A DNA stretch of 26,009 nucleotides from Angelakisella sp. (GTDB lineage Bacteria > Bacillota > Clostridia > Oscillospirales > Ruminococcaceae), in NCBI GenBank assembly GCA_022795575.1, contig JAAWGY010000005.1, positions 1 to 26,009 on the forward strand. The letters run 5' to 3'. The notes beneath the pieces are model-generated. The model was not told where the DNA came from. It worked only from the letters and a program-made list of their open reading frames with translations, and did no database searches. Shown piece by piece: positions 1 to 7,438 of this stretch. Every line of letters begins with the position of its first letter. The first letter of the stretch is position 1. Made by a program: the position numbers and the translations under genes.

Positions 1-95
1 CTTGCAATACACCAAGTATTGCTGCGGTTTTTTGCCTTGCAGGGCGGGAAAATCCCTTGTCCTGCCTGCATCATCCGGTTATGAATACAGGTTCT
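1..95. repeat. Palindromic MITE-like repeat, copy A (partial)
   Basis: The first 46 or so bases closely match the reverse complement of the interior of the 167-bp element at 25541-25707 (shared core TTTTTTGCCTTGCAGG). The right end, from about 69 to 95, matches the right end of the 86-bp element at 8464-8549 and finishes in TGAATACAGGTTCT. This copy therefore links the long and short forms into one family. The left half is missing because the window begins at what would be the centre of the palindrome. It lies about 60 bp upstream of the infC promoter. No transposase gene is present. Confidence 0.7.
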
Positions 96-157
96 AACAA
101 AAAAACAGCCTGACTGCCGGAAAATGCGCCCTTTTGCCGCCCTGCCCAAAAAATCCC

Positions 158-186
158 TTGACAAAAGGGGCGGGGGCTGGTATACT
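158..186 (+). promoter_or_regulatory. Sigma-A promoter of the infC operon
   Basis: TTGACA at 158-163 and TATACT at 181-186 are separated by exactly 17 bp. Transcription would start near 193, giving an untranslated leader of about 170 nt before infC. This is the best match to the vegetative promoter consensus in the window and fits a strongly expressed ribosomal operon. Confidence 0.85.
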
Positions 187-192
187 AAACTG

Positions 193-362
193 CGAAAACA
201 AAGCAGAACTGTGATTCGTTCTCACCTGCCCGCCCTGCTGCGCGGCTGGTCAATCAAGCGTTATCGCCTGCCCCGCCGGGGCCAGGCCGGTATTGGTTTG
301 TTGTGCGTGGACGAGTCCTTCGTCCACGCTTTGTTATATCAAATCATTGGAGGTGCTTTGCA
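193..362 (+). promoter_or_regulatory. infC leader with attenuator-like hairpin (probable L20 leader)
   Basis: The leader carries a perfect 10-bp stem, GCGTGGACGA (305-314) paired with TCGTCCACGC (320-329), with a 5-nt loop and followed by TTTGTT (330-335). It sits just upstream of the infC ribosome binding site. In Bacillus the infC-rpmI-rplT operon is controlled by L20 through premature termination in such a leader. The gene order, leader length and hairpin position agree with that. I could not fold the upstream part to confirm the L20-binding structure, so the assignment is by position and the terminator-like stem. Confidence 0.6.
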
Positions 363-881
363 ATCGCCACAAAAGAGCTTCAGATCAACGAGGAGATCCG
401 GGACAAGGAAGTGCGCCTCATCGGCGACAACGGCGAGCAGCTGGGAATTGTCGCCACCAGGAACGCCATGGAGATGGCCATCGAGAAAAACCTGGACCTT
501 GTAAAGATCGCTCCTCAGGCGGCCCCCCCTGTCTGCCGCATTATGGATTACGGCAAATACCGCTTTGAGCAGGCCAAGCGCGACAAGGAAGCCAGAAAAA
601 ACCAGAAGATCACCGATATCAAGGAGATCCGCCTTTCCTTAAATATCGATACCCACGACTTTGAGACCAAGGTGGGCCACGCCCGGCGCTTTCTTACCGC
701 GGGGGATAAGGTGAAGGTTTCCATCCGCTTCCGGGGCCGGGAGATGGCCCACGCCAACCTGGGCAACGACATCATGAAGCGGTTTGCCGAAGCCTGCGCG
801 GAATTTGGGAGCGTCGAAAGGGTCCCGAAGCTGGAAGGGCGCAGCATGATTATGTTCTTAAACGCAAAGCCTGCAAAGTAA
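363..881 (+). CDS. infC: Translation initiation factor IF-3, AUC start
   Basis: IF-3 binds the 30S subunit, prevents premature 50S joining and checks the start codon and initiator tRNA. The product begins (M)ATKELQINEEIRDKEVRLIG, the usual Firmicute IF-3 N-terminus, and is 172 residues, a normal family length. An N-terminal domain is followed by a lysine-rich linker around residues 70-90 and a C-terminal domain ending near VPKLEGRSMIMFL. No ATG, GTG or TTG lies in frame at the right place. GGAGGTG at 349-355 is followed after 7 nt by ATC at 363, so the start is AUC. Rare AUU/AUC-type starts are a known infC feature that lets IF-3 repress its own translation. First gene of infC-rpmI-rplT. Confidence 0.93.
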   Translation: MATKELQINEEIRDKEVRLIGDNGEQLGIVATRNAMEMAIEKNLDLVKIAPQAAPPVCRIMDYGKYRFEQAKRDKEARKNQKITDIKEIRLSLNIDTHDFETKVGHARRFLTAGDKVKVSIRFRGREMAHANLGNDIMKRFAEACAEFGSVERVPKLEGRSMIMFLNAKPAK

Positions 882-912
882 GACCAATTACATTGGTAGG
901 AGGAAAAAGAAA

Positions 913-1116
913 ATGCCTAAGCTGAAAACACATTCCGGTGCGAAAAAACGCTTCAAGCTCACCAAAACGGGTAAGGTAAAGCGCGCCAAAGCCTACAAGA
1001 GCCATCTCGCCAACGGCCATGGCAAAACCCCCAAGCGCAAGAGAGGGCTGCGTCAGGCCACCTACGCCGACCGTACCAATGTGGCCGCAATCAAGCTCCT
1101 GATGCCCTACAACTGA
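913..1116 (+). CDS. rpmI: 50S ribosomal protein L35
   Basis: This is a 67-residue, very basic protein starting MPKLKTHSGAKKRFKLTKTG, the conserved L35 N-terminus, and ending in the L35-like LMPYN region. L35 is a small structural protein of the large subunit. The AGGAGG-type site at about 899-904 is well placed before ATG. It lies 31 bp after infC in the canonical infC-rpmI-rplT order. The 81-nt gap to rplT contains a small GC-rich stem, GGCGGAGC (1136-1143) against GCTCCGCC (1145-1152). It could be a processing or regulatory hairpin, though the loop is tight and this is uncertain. Confidence 0.96.
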   Translation: MPKLKTHSGAKKRFKLTKTGKVKRAKAYKSHLANGHGKTPKRKRGLRQATYADRTNVAAIKLLMPYN

Positions 1117-1197
1117 GAAATTTCTGCCAGACGGCGGCGGAGCAGCTCCGCCAGCCAACGGCTTAAAAACGCATGAACGAGATGGAGGTAAATAACA

Positions 1198-1551
1198 ATG
1201 GCTCGTGTAAAAAGAGCAATGATGACCCGTAAAAGAAGGAAAAAGGTACTGAAGCTGGCAAAGGGCTACTTTGGCGCAAAGAGCACCCATTTTAAGATGG
1301 CCAAGCAGGCTGTCAAGAAATCCGGCAACTACGCCTTTGCGGGCCGCAAGCAGAAGAAGCGCGATTTCCGCCGCCTTTGGATCACCCGTATCTCCGCTGC
1401 CTGCAAGCTGAACGGGATGAATTACTCCCAGTTTATGAACGGCCTGAAGAAGGCCGGTATCGCCCTGAACCGCAAGATGCTCTCCGAGATGGCCATCAAC
1501 GACGCGGCGGGCTTTACCTCCCTGGTGGAAAAGGCCAAGGCTGCGCTGTAA
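1198..1551 (+). CDS. rplT: 50S ribosomal protein L20
   Basis: This 117-residue basic protein begins MARVKRAMMTRKRRKKVLKL and carries the GYFGAKSTHFKMAKQ and LWITRISAACKLNGMNYSQF stretches typical of L20. L20 is needed early in 50S assembly and binds 23S rRNA. In Firmicutes it also represses its own operon through the infC leader. A GGAGG site at 1182-1187 precedes ATG at 1198. Last gene of the operon; a terminator follows at about 1640. Confidence 0.97.
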   Translation: MARVKRAMMTRKRRKKVLKLAKGYFGAKSTHFKMAKQAVKKSGNYAFAGRKQKKRDFRRLWITRISAACKLNGMNYSQFMNGLKKAGIALNRKMLSEMAINDAAGFTSLVEKAKAAL

Positions 1552-1639
1552 CAAAGCAGCCGCGGGCCCAAAGGGGAGCGGAAAGCGCCGGGCAGAGGGA
1601 AGGACCGGTCCGGTGCTTTTGCAAAATTCCAAGAGGACA

Positions 1640-1675
1640 ACGCCCGTGTCTGGATACGATACGGGCGTGTTTTCT
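1640..1675 (+). terminator. Rho-independent terminator of infC-rpmI-rplT
   Basis: A perfect 8-bp stem, ACGCCCGT (1640-1647) against ACGGGCGT (1661-1668), is followed by GTTTTCTT. It lies about 90 bp after the rplT stop and before the methyltransferase start. Confidence 0.75.
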
Positions 1676-1710
1676 TGCGGCGGCCGCGCCGGCAGGGAGG
1701 GGGAGAGGCA

Positions 1711-2484
1711 GTGATTACGTCCCGGGAAAATCCGCTGATTAAGCTTTGCCGCAGGCTACAGTCCGGCGCCAGGGCGCGGCGGGAGGAGGGGCTGTTTGTG
1801 GCGGAGGGAGCGCGCCTCTGCCGGGAGGCCCTAAGGGCGGGGGTGGCGGTGCAGACGCTGCTGGCAACCCCCGAGGCGGCAGAGAAAAACCCGTGGCTCC
1901 GGGAGGCGGGGGTTCCGGTACAGGAGCTCTCCCCCGGGGTGGCTGCCGCGATCTCGGACACCAAAAGCCCCCAGGGGGTGTACTGCCTCTGCGCCATTCC
2001 GGCGGCGGCGGAGCTTGCCATCCGGCCGGAGGGGCGCTACCTCCTGCTGGACAGCCTCCAGGATCCGGGGAACCTGGGAACCATCCTCCGGGGGGCGGAG
2101 GCCTTTGGAATCACCGCCGTGATCCTGGGAAGGGGCTGTCCCGACCGGTTTTCCCCCAAGGTGCTCCGCAGCACCATGGGCAGCGCCTTCCGCCAGCCGG
2201 TGGTGGAGGCGGAGGACCTGCCGGAGACCATCCGGCGGATGGGGGAGGCCGGCGTCCCGGTTTGGGCCGCCATGCTGAAGCCGGGTGCCCGAACCGTCCG
2301 GGAGCTGCCGACAGCCGGCGGGCTGGGGGTGGTCATCGGCAACGAGGGGAACGGGGTTTCCCGGGAGGCTGCCGGGGCCTGTAGCGGGGCGGTGTACATT
2401 CCCATCTCCCCCCAGGTGGAATCCCTTAACGCGGCAGCTGCCGCCACGGTTGTGATGTGGGAGATCTCCGGCAGACGGGGCTGA
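1711..2484 (+). CDS. TrmH/SpoU-family RNA 2'-O-methyltransferase
   Basis: An S-adenosylmethionine-dependent methylase that modifies a ribose 2'-OH in rRNA or tRNA; the exact target cannot be read from the sequence. GTG 1711 is preferred over the in-frame TTG 1675 because a GGGAGGGGGAG ribosome binding site stands just upstream of 1711. The 257 residues contain an N-terminal substrate-binding part (LIKLCRRLQSGARARREEGLFVAEG, SpoU_sub_bind type). The SPOUT trefoil-knot motifs follow: LLDSLQDPGNLGTILRGAEAFG, then VVIGNEGNGVS and IPISPQVESLNAAAAATVVM. This order is typical of the SpoU class. A gene of this family near rplT is common in Firmicutes (ysgA-like). It is followed 21 bp later by dprA. 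Confidence 0.9.
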   Translation: MITSRENPLIKLCRRLQSGARARREEGLFVAEGARLCREALRAGVAVQTLLATPEAAEKNPWLREAGVPVQELSPGVAAAISDTKSPQGVYCLCAIPAAAELAIRPEGRYLLLDSLQDPGNLGTILRGAEAFGITAVILGRGCPDRFSPKVLRSTMGSAFRQPVVEAEDLPETIRRMGEAGVPVWAAMLKPGARTVRELPTAGGLGVVIGNEGNGVSREAAGACSGAVYIPISPQVESLNAAAAATVVMWEISGRRG

Positions 2485-2505
2485 CAGCGGAAGGAGATGG
2501 CAGGG

Positions 2506-3735
2506 GTGGAGAATAAGCTTTGGTGGATCCGTTACCAGCTGGCCTTTGGTTATGGCACCACCAAGGGCCACAAGATCCTGTCCGAGGCCGGGCATCCCGC
2601 TACCGTCTTCCAGCAGCCGGCGGCAAAGCTGGCAAGGAGCGGCGCCTTTACCCAAAACGAGCTGCGGCGCATCCGGGAGGCTACCGAGGAAAAGGCCTGG
2701 GAGATCCTGCGCTTCTGCGATGACTACGGCTGCGAGGTCCTCACCCCGGAGGACCCGGGCTACCCCCAGCGCCTGCGGGAAATCTACGGCTATCCGGCGG
2801 CGCTCTATGTCCTGGGGAGCCTGGAGGGGTTGGACGACTGCCTGGCCATCGGGATGGTGGGCACCCGGGCCAGCACCGGGTACGGGGACCGGGCCGCCAG
2901 GACCATCGCCCGGGAGCTGGCGGAAAAGGGGGCGGTTATCGTCAGCGGCATGGCCCGGGGCATCGATACCGCCAGCCATGTGGCCGCTCTCCAGGCCGCG
3001 GGCAGGACCATTGCGGTGATGGGCTGCGGCATCGACCAGGTCTATCCGCCGGAAAACGCCCATCTCAAAATGGAGATCGTCCGCTGCGGCGGGGCGGTTG
3101 TCACCGAGTTCCCGCCGGGCTCCCAGCCCCTGCCCCGGCATTTCCCCATCCGCAACCGCGTCATCTCCGGCCTCAGCAACGGGATTGTGGTGGTGGAGGG
3201 CGGGCGGCGCAGCGGCTCCCTGATCACCGCCAACCATGCCTTCGCCCAGAATCGGGACGTCTTCGCGGTGCCGGGCAGCATCTTTTCTGACGCCTGCGCC
3301 GGCTCCAACTTCCTGCTCCGCCAGCACGCCAAGGCGGTGGACAGCGTGGAGAGCATCCTGGAGGAGTACCAGCACCTGATCCAGTGGGAGCCTGTGGAGG
3401 CGCCGGAGAAAAATAATTTGCAGGCCCCCTCTTTTTCGTTTGAAGAATCCGGGAAAAACGGTTATAATGTTGGACAGCAGCCCCAAGGGGCGGCGGAGGC
3501 TCCCCAAAAGGAGGAGCCTGTGGCTGTCCAGCAGCCCCTTCCCGCCTATCTCAGCGGCAACCAGCAGCAGATACACAGCCTTCTTTCCGACGGGCAGCTG
3601 CGCACCACCGATGCCATCGCCTCAGAAAGCGGCCTGTCCATCCCGGCGGTGCTGTCGGCCCTCACACAGATGGAGCTGCTGGGGCTGGTGGAGATCCGGC
3701 CCGGCAGGCGGTTTACCGTTGCCGGGGCGAAATAG
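2506..3735 (+). CDS. dprA: DNA-processing protein DprA (Smf)
   Basis: DprA binds incoming single-stranded DNA during transformation and loads RecA on it. The Rossmann-like core shows GMVGTRASTGYG (near residue 117), VIVSGMARGIDTASH (near 145), VMGCGIDQVYPPEN, FPIRNRVISGLS and VVEGGRRSGSLITANHA. A C-terminal winged-helix domain (LSGNQQQIHSLLSDGQLRT to the end) follows a flexible linker. ATG 2497 directly abuts AAGGAG with no spacing, whereas GTG 2506 lies 9 nt from it, so GTG 2506 is the better start (409 residues). Coordinates using 2497 are possible. The dprA-topA-trmFO order is standard in Firmicutes. The linker DNA is unusually AT-rich and holds a promoter-like site at 3440-3468. Its presence alone does not prove natural competence. 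Confidence 0.93.
   Translation: MENKLWWIRYQLAFGYGTTKGHKILSEAGHPATVFQQPAAKLARSGAFTQNELRRIREATEEKAWEILRFCDDYGCEVLTPEDPGYPQRLREIYGYPAALYVLGSLEGLDDCLAIGMVGTRASTGYGDRAARTIARELAEKGAVIVSGMARGIDTASHVAALQAAGRTIAVMGCGIDQVYPPENAHLKMEIVRCGGAVVTEFPPGSQPLPRHFPIRNRVISGLSNGIVVVEGGRRSGSLITANHAFAQNRDVFAVPGSIFSDACAGSNFLLRQHAKAVDSVESILEEYQHLIQWEPVEAPEKNNLQAPSFSFEESGKNGYNVGQQPQGAAEAPQKEEPVAVQQPLPAYLSGNQQQIHSLLSDGQLRTTDAIASESGLSIPAVLSALTQMELLGLVEIRPGRRFTVAGAK
3440..3468 (+). promoter_or_regulatory. Promoter-like site inside dprA, upstream of topA
   Basis: TTGAAG (3440-3445) and TATAAT (3463-3468) are spaced by 17 bp within the AT-rich stretch coding for the DprA linker. It lies about 455 bp upstream of topA and could give topA-trmFO-plsX expression independent of dprA. 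Inferred from sequence only. Confidence 0.45.
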
Positions 3736-3922
3736 AGGCAGAGGGCGGCAGGCAGTCACATAAATTAGGTATGGGTAAGTGAAGCAAAAATAGGAGGAGC
3801 AACCCGGGGGCGGCTGTACGCGCTTTGGGCTCCAGTCATGGCACAGAGGGGCCGGATAGCCTGCGGAATGCTGCTGCCGGCGTTTCTATCTATAACAGAG
3901 AATCAAAGGTGGTAAAGAGAAA

Positions 3923-6037
3923 ATGTCAAAGCTGGTCATTGTGGAATCGCCTGCCAAGGCGACGACCATACAAAAGTACCTGGGGGATGGCTATGAGGTT
4001 ATGGCCTCCATGGGACATATCCGGGACCTTCCCAAAAGCAAGCTGGGGGTGGATGTGGACCATGGCTTCACGCCGGCTTACGAGAACATTAAGGGGAAAG
4101 AGGACCTGATCAAAAAGCTGCGGTCCGCCGCCAAAAAGAGCGAGGAAATCCTGCTGGCCACCGACCCGGACCGGGAGGGGGAGGCCATCTCCTGGCACCT
4201 GGCCGAGCTTTTGGGGGTGGACATCCGCAAAAACAACCGCATCACCTTTACCGAGATTACCAAAAACGGGGTGAAGAACGGCATCGAGCACCCCCGCCAG
4301 ATCGATATGCAGCTGGTGGACGCCCAGCAGGCCCGGCGGGTGCTGGACCGGATTGTGGGCTATAAGATCAGCCCCTTCCTGTGGCGCAAGGTCCGCAAGG
4401 GCCTTTCGGCGGGGCGGGTGCAGTCGGTAGCGGTGCGGATGGTGGTGGACCGGGAGGAGGAGATCCGGGCCTTCCAGCCGGAGGAGTACTGGTCCATCGA
4501 CGCCATGGTGGGCAAGCGGGAGGGCAAGGCGGCGGAAAAGAAGCCCTTCCCGGCCAAGTTCTACGGCACAGACGGCAAAAAGGCCGCCATCAAAAGCGAG
4601 GAGCAGGCCAAGGCCATTCTGGAGGAGCTTCGCGCCGCCGACTTTGTGGTGACGAACATCAAAAAGGGCGTCCGCCGCAAGACACCGGCGCCTCCCTTTA
4701 TCACCTCCACCCTCCAGCAGGACGCCTCCCGGCGGCTGGGCTTCCAGGCCAAGCGCACCATGAAGGTGGCCCAGGAGCTCTACGAGGGGGTGGAGATCGA
4801 CGGCCTTGGGGCGGTGGGCCTCATCACCTATATGCGTACCGATTCGCTGCGCATTGCCGACGAAGCGTTGGACGGCGCGGCCAAGTACATCCGGCAGGCC
4901 TATGGGGATAACTACGCCCTGGCAAAGCCCCGGACCTTTAAGACCAAAAAGAACGCCCAGGACGCCCACGAGGCCATCCGCCCCACCATGATTGAATTGG
5001 AGCCGGGCAAGGTAAAGGCAAACCTGACCTCTGACCAGTACAAGCTCTATAAGCTCATTTGGGAGCGGTTTATCGCCAGCCAGATGGCCCTGGCCCTGCT
5101 GGATACCGTTTCGGTGGAGATTACCGCCGGCAGGCACTGCTTTAAGGCCTCCGGTTTCTCTGTAAAGTTTGATGGCTTTACAGTGCTTTATGTGGAATCC
5201 AGCGACAACGACGAGGAGAGCGGCACCCGCCTGCCCGCCCTGACCGAGGGGGAGGTGTTGGCGGTGGCGGAGATCGCCCCCAACCAGCACTTTACCCAGC
5301 CGCCCCCGCGGTACACCGAGGCCTCCCTCATCAAGGAGCTGGAGGAGAACGGCATCGGCCGCCCCAGCACCTACGCCCCCACCCTTACCACCATCCAGCA
5401 GCGGGGCTATGTGGAGCGGGAGCAGAAGGCCCTGAAGCCCACCGCCCTGGGGGAAGTGACCACCAAGCTGATGAAGGAGCAATTCCGGGACATTGTGGAC
5501 CCGGACTTTACCGCCGGCATGGAGCAGAAGCTGGACGAGGTGGAGGGGGGCACCGTCAACTGGTCCGGGGTGATCTCATCCTTTTACCAGGGCTTTGACG
5601 CCACCCTGAAGGAGGCGGAAAAGAACATGGAGGGCACCCGTATGAAGGTGCCTGACGAGGAGACCGACGTGGTCTGCGAGCTCTGTGGCCGCAAGATGGT
5701 CATCAAGCACGGCCGCTTCGGCAAATTCCTGGCCTGCCCCGGGTTCCCCGAGTGCCGCAACACCAAAAAGCTGGTCCAGGAAACCCCCGGCCTCTGCCCG
5801 GTCTGCCGCAGCAAGGTGGTGGCCAAAAAGACCAAGACCGGGCGAACCTTCTATGGCTGCTCCGGCTACCCCAAGTGTACCTTTATGACCTGGGATACCC
5901 CCATTGAGGAAACCTGCCCCAGGTGCGGCTCCACACTCTTCCGCACCAACGGCAAAATCAAAAAGCTGCACTGCCTGAAGGAGGGCTGCGGCTTTGAAAA
6001 GGCCGCCCCCGCCAAAAAGGAAAGCGGCGATGAGTGA
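3923..6037 (+). CDS. topA: DNA topoisomerase I (type IA)
   Basis: Relaxes negative supercoils through a transient 5'-phosphotyrosine break. The 704-residue length fits the Firmicute enzyme. The TOPRIM domain opens with SKLVIVESPAKATTI (Glu8) and has TDPDREGE with Asp81, Asp83 and Glu85 for Mg2+. The catalytic tyrosine is Tyr303 in GLITYMRTDS. Three C-terminal Cys4 zinc-ribbon repeats follow at about residues 585-620, 630-660 and 673-700 (CELC..CPGFPEC, CPVC..CSGYPKC, CPRC..CLKEGC). ATG 3923 has an AAAGGTGG site upstream. The 187-bp gap after dprA shows no clear promoter. The stop codon overlaps the start of trmFO by 8 bp, suggesting translational coupling. Confidence 0.97.
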   Translation: MSKLVIVESPAKATTIQKYLGDGYEVMASMGHIRDLPKSKLGVDVDHGFTPAYENIKGKEDLIKKLRSAAKKSEEILLATDPDREGEAISWHLAELLGVDIRKNNRITFTEITKNGVKNGIEHPRQIDMQLVDAQQARRVLDRIVGYKISPFLWRKVRKGLSAGRVQSVAVRMVVDREEEIRAFQPEEYWSIDAMVGKREGKAAEKKPFPAKFYGTDGKKAAIKSEEQAKAILEELRAADFVVTNIKKGVRRKTPAPPFITSTLQQDASRRLGFQAKRTMKVAQELYEGVEIDGLGAVGLITYMRTDSLRIADEALDGAAKYIRQAYGDNYALAKPRTFKTKKNAQDAHEAIRPTMIELEPGKVKANLTSDQYKLYKLIWERFIASQMALALLDTVSVEITAGRHCFKASGFSVKFDGFTVLYVESSDNDEESGTRLPALTEGEVLAVAEIAPNQHFTQPPPRYTEASLIKELEENGIGRPSTYAPTLTTIQQRGYVEREQKALKPTALGEVTTKLMKEQFRDIVDPDFTAGMEQKLDEVEGGTVNWSGVISSFYQGFDATLKEAEKNMEGTRMKVPDEETDVVCELCGRKMVIKHGRFGKFLACPGFPECRNTKKLVQETPGLCPVCRSKVVAKKTKTGRTFYGCSGYPKCTFMTWDTPIEETCPRCGSTLFRTNGKIKKLHCLKEGCGFEKAAPAKKESGDE

Positions 6038-7349
6038 CGTTACGGTGGTTGGGGCCGGCCTGGCGGGCTGCGAGGCGGCCTGGGCCCTGGCAAACGCCGG
6101 GCACCGGGTGGCCCTTTACGAGATGAAGCCGGCCCGGTACTCCCCGGCCCACCACAGCCCGGACTTTGCCGAGCTGGTCTGCTCCAACTCCTTTAAGGCC
6201 ACCCGCCTCATCTCGGCGGCGGGGCTGCTAAAGGAGGAGATGCGGCTGCTAAATTCGGTGGTGCTGGCGGGGGCGGCGGAGGCCGCGGTCTCTGCCGGGG
6301 GCGCCCTGGCGGTGGACCGGGAGCGGTTTTCCGCCGCTGTCACCCGGCGGGTGCTGGCCCATCCCGGCATCCGGGCGGTGACAGGGGAGGAGATCACCGG
6401 CATCCCCCAGGGGCCGGCGGTGATCGCCACCGGCCCCCTGACCTCCAAGGCCCTCTCCGATGCCATCGGGGAGCTGTGCGGGGAAAGATACCTGAGCTTC
6501 TACGACGCCTCCGCCCCCATCGTCACCGCCGATTCCATCGACGGTGAGCGGACCTTCTTCGCCACCCGGTACGGCAGGGGGGAGGCGGACTACATCAACT
6601 GCCCCTTCTCCCAGCCGGAGTACGACGCCTTTTACGACGCCCTCGTCTCCGCCCGGGCGGTGGAGCTAAAGCCCTTTGAGCGGGAGTACTTTAAGGTATA
6701 CGAGGGCTGTATGCCCATCGAGGTGATGGCAAAACGGGGGCGGGATACCCTCCGCTTTGGCCCCATGCGCCCGGTGGGCATCCGGGTTCCCTGGACAGGC
6801 CACCGCCCCTGGGCCAACATCCAGCTGCGGCGGGAAAACGGGGAGGGGAGCCTCTACAATATGGTGGGCTTTCAGACCAACCTGACCTTCCCGGAGCAGG
6901 AGCGGGTTTTCCGGATGATCCCGGGGCTGCAAAACGCCCAGTTCGCCCGGTTTGGGGTGATGCACCGCAACACCTTCCTGGATTCCCCCCGGCTGCTGGA
7001 CCGCTGCTTCCGGCTGCGGGCGCGGCAGGACCTCTACTTTGCCGGGCAGATCACCGGGGTGGAGGGGTACATGGAATCCGCCGCCAGCGGCATTATGGCG
7101 GGGCGGAGCCTGGCCCGGCAGCTGGCCGGCCGGGAGCCCCGGCCCCTGCCGACGGAGACGATGCTGGGCTCCCTTTGCGGCTACATCAGCAACCCCGGGG
7201 TGGAGGACTTCCAGCCTATGGGCAGCAATATGGGTATCCTGCCGGCCCTGGCGGAGCGGGAGCGCAACAAGGAGCTGCGGTACACCAAGCTGGCGGAGCG
7301 CTCCCTTGCCGCGCTAAAGCGGTATTTGGAGGAGGAAGAGACGGCATGA
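6030..7349 (+). CDS. trmFO: tRNA (uracil-54-C5)-methyltransferase, folate/FAD-dependent
   Basis: Makes ribothymidine-54 in the tRNA T-loop using methylenetetrahydrofolate and FAD rather than S-adenosylmethionine. The protein starts MSDVTVVGAGLAGCEAAWAL, the FAD dinucleotide-binding motif. It contains Cys51 in LVCSNSFKA and Cys227 in YEGCMPIEVMAKRG, matching the two functional cysteines of Bacillus TrmFO. The C-terminal ITGVEGYMESAASG region is also typical, and the 439 residues are a normal length. ATG 6030 was chosen over an upstream in-frame ATG (5994) because it gives the family N-terminus and has AAGGAA upstream. Its stop is embedded in an ATGA at 7346-7349. Confidence 0.96.
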   Translation: MSDVTVVGAGLAGCEAAWALANAGHRVALYEMKPARYSPAHHSPDFAELVCSNSFKATRLISAAGLLKEEMRLLNSVVLAGAAEAAVSAGGALAVDRERFSAAVTRRVLAHPGIRAVTGEEITGIPQGPAVIATGPLTSKALSDAIGELCGERYLSFYDASAPIVTADSIDGERTFFATRYGRGEADYINCPFSQPEYDAFYDALVSARAVELKPFEREYFKVYEGCMPIEVMAKRGRDTLRFGPMRPVGIRVPWTGHRPWANIQLRRENGEGSLYNMVGFQTNLTFPEQERVFRMIPGLQNAQFARFGVMHRNTFLDSPRLLDRCFRLRARQDLYFAGQITGVEGYMESAASGIMAGRSLARQLAGREPRPLPTETMLGSLCGYISNPGVEDFQPMGSNMGILPALAERERNKELRYTKLAERSLAALKRYLEEEETA

Positions 7350-7438
7350 GCTTCACTGTCAATACCTTTGAGGACAAGGAGCTGCCAGCCCGGCTCTTTG
7401 ACCAGGTATTCCCCGGCTTTACGGAAGGAGGAAGAGGA

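Noticed and set aside
1831..3576. 581-codon minus-strand frame opposite the methyltransferase and dprA
   Set aside because: Product is Arg/Gly/Pro/His-rich without motifs, antisense to two recognised genes.
3736..3922. Possible promoter or repeat in the dprA-topA gap
   Set aside because: TATAAC at 3891 has no acceptable -35 partner, and the only resemblance to the repeats is an 11-mer CTGCGGAATGC shared with copy E, which may be chance.
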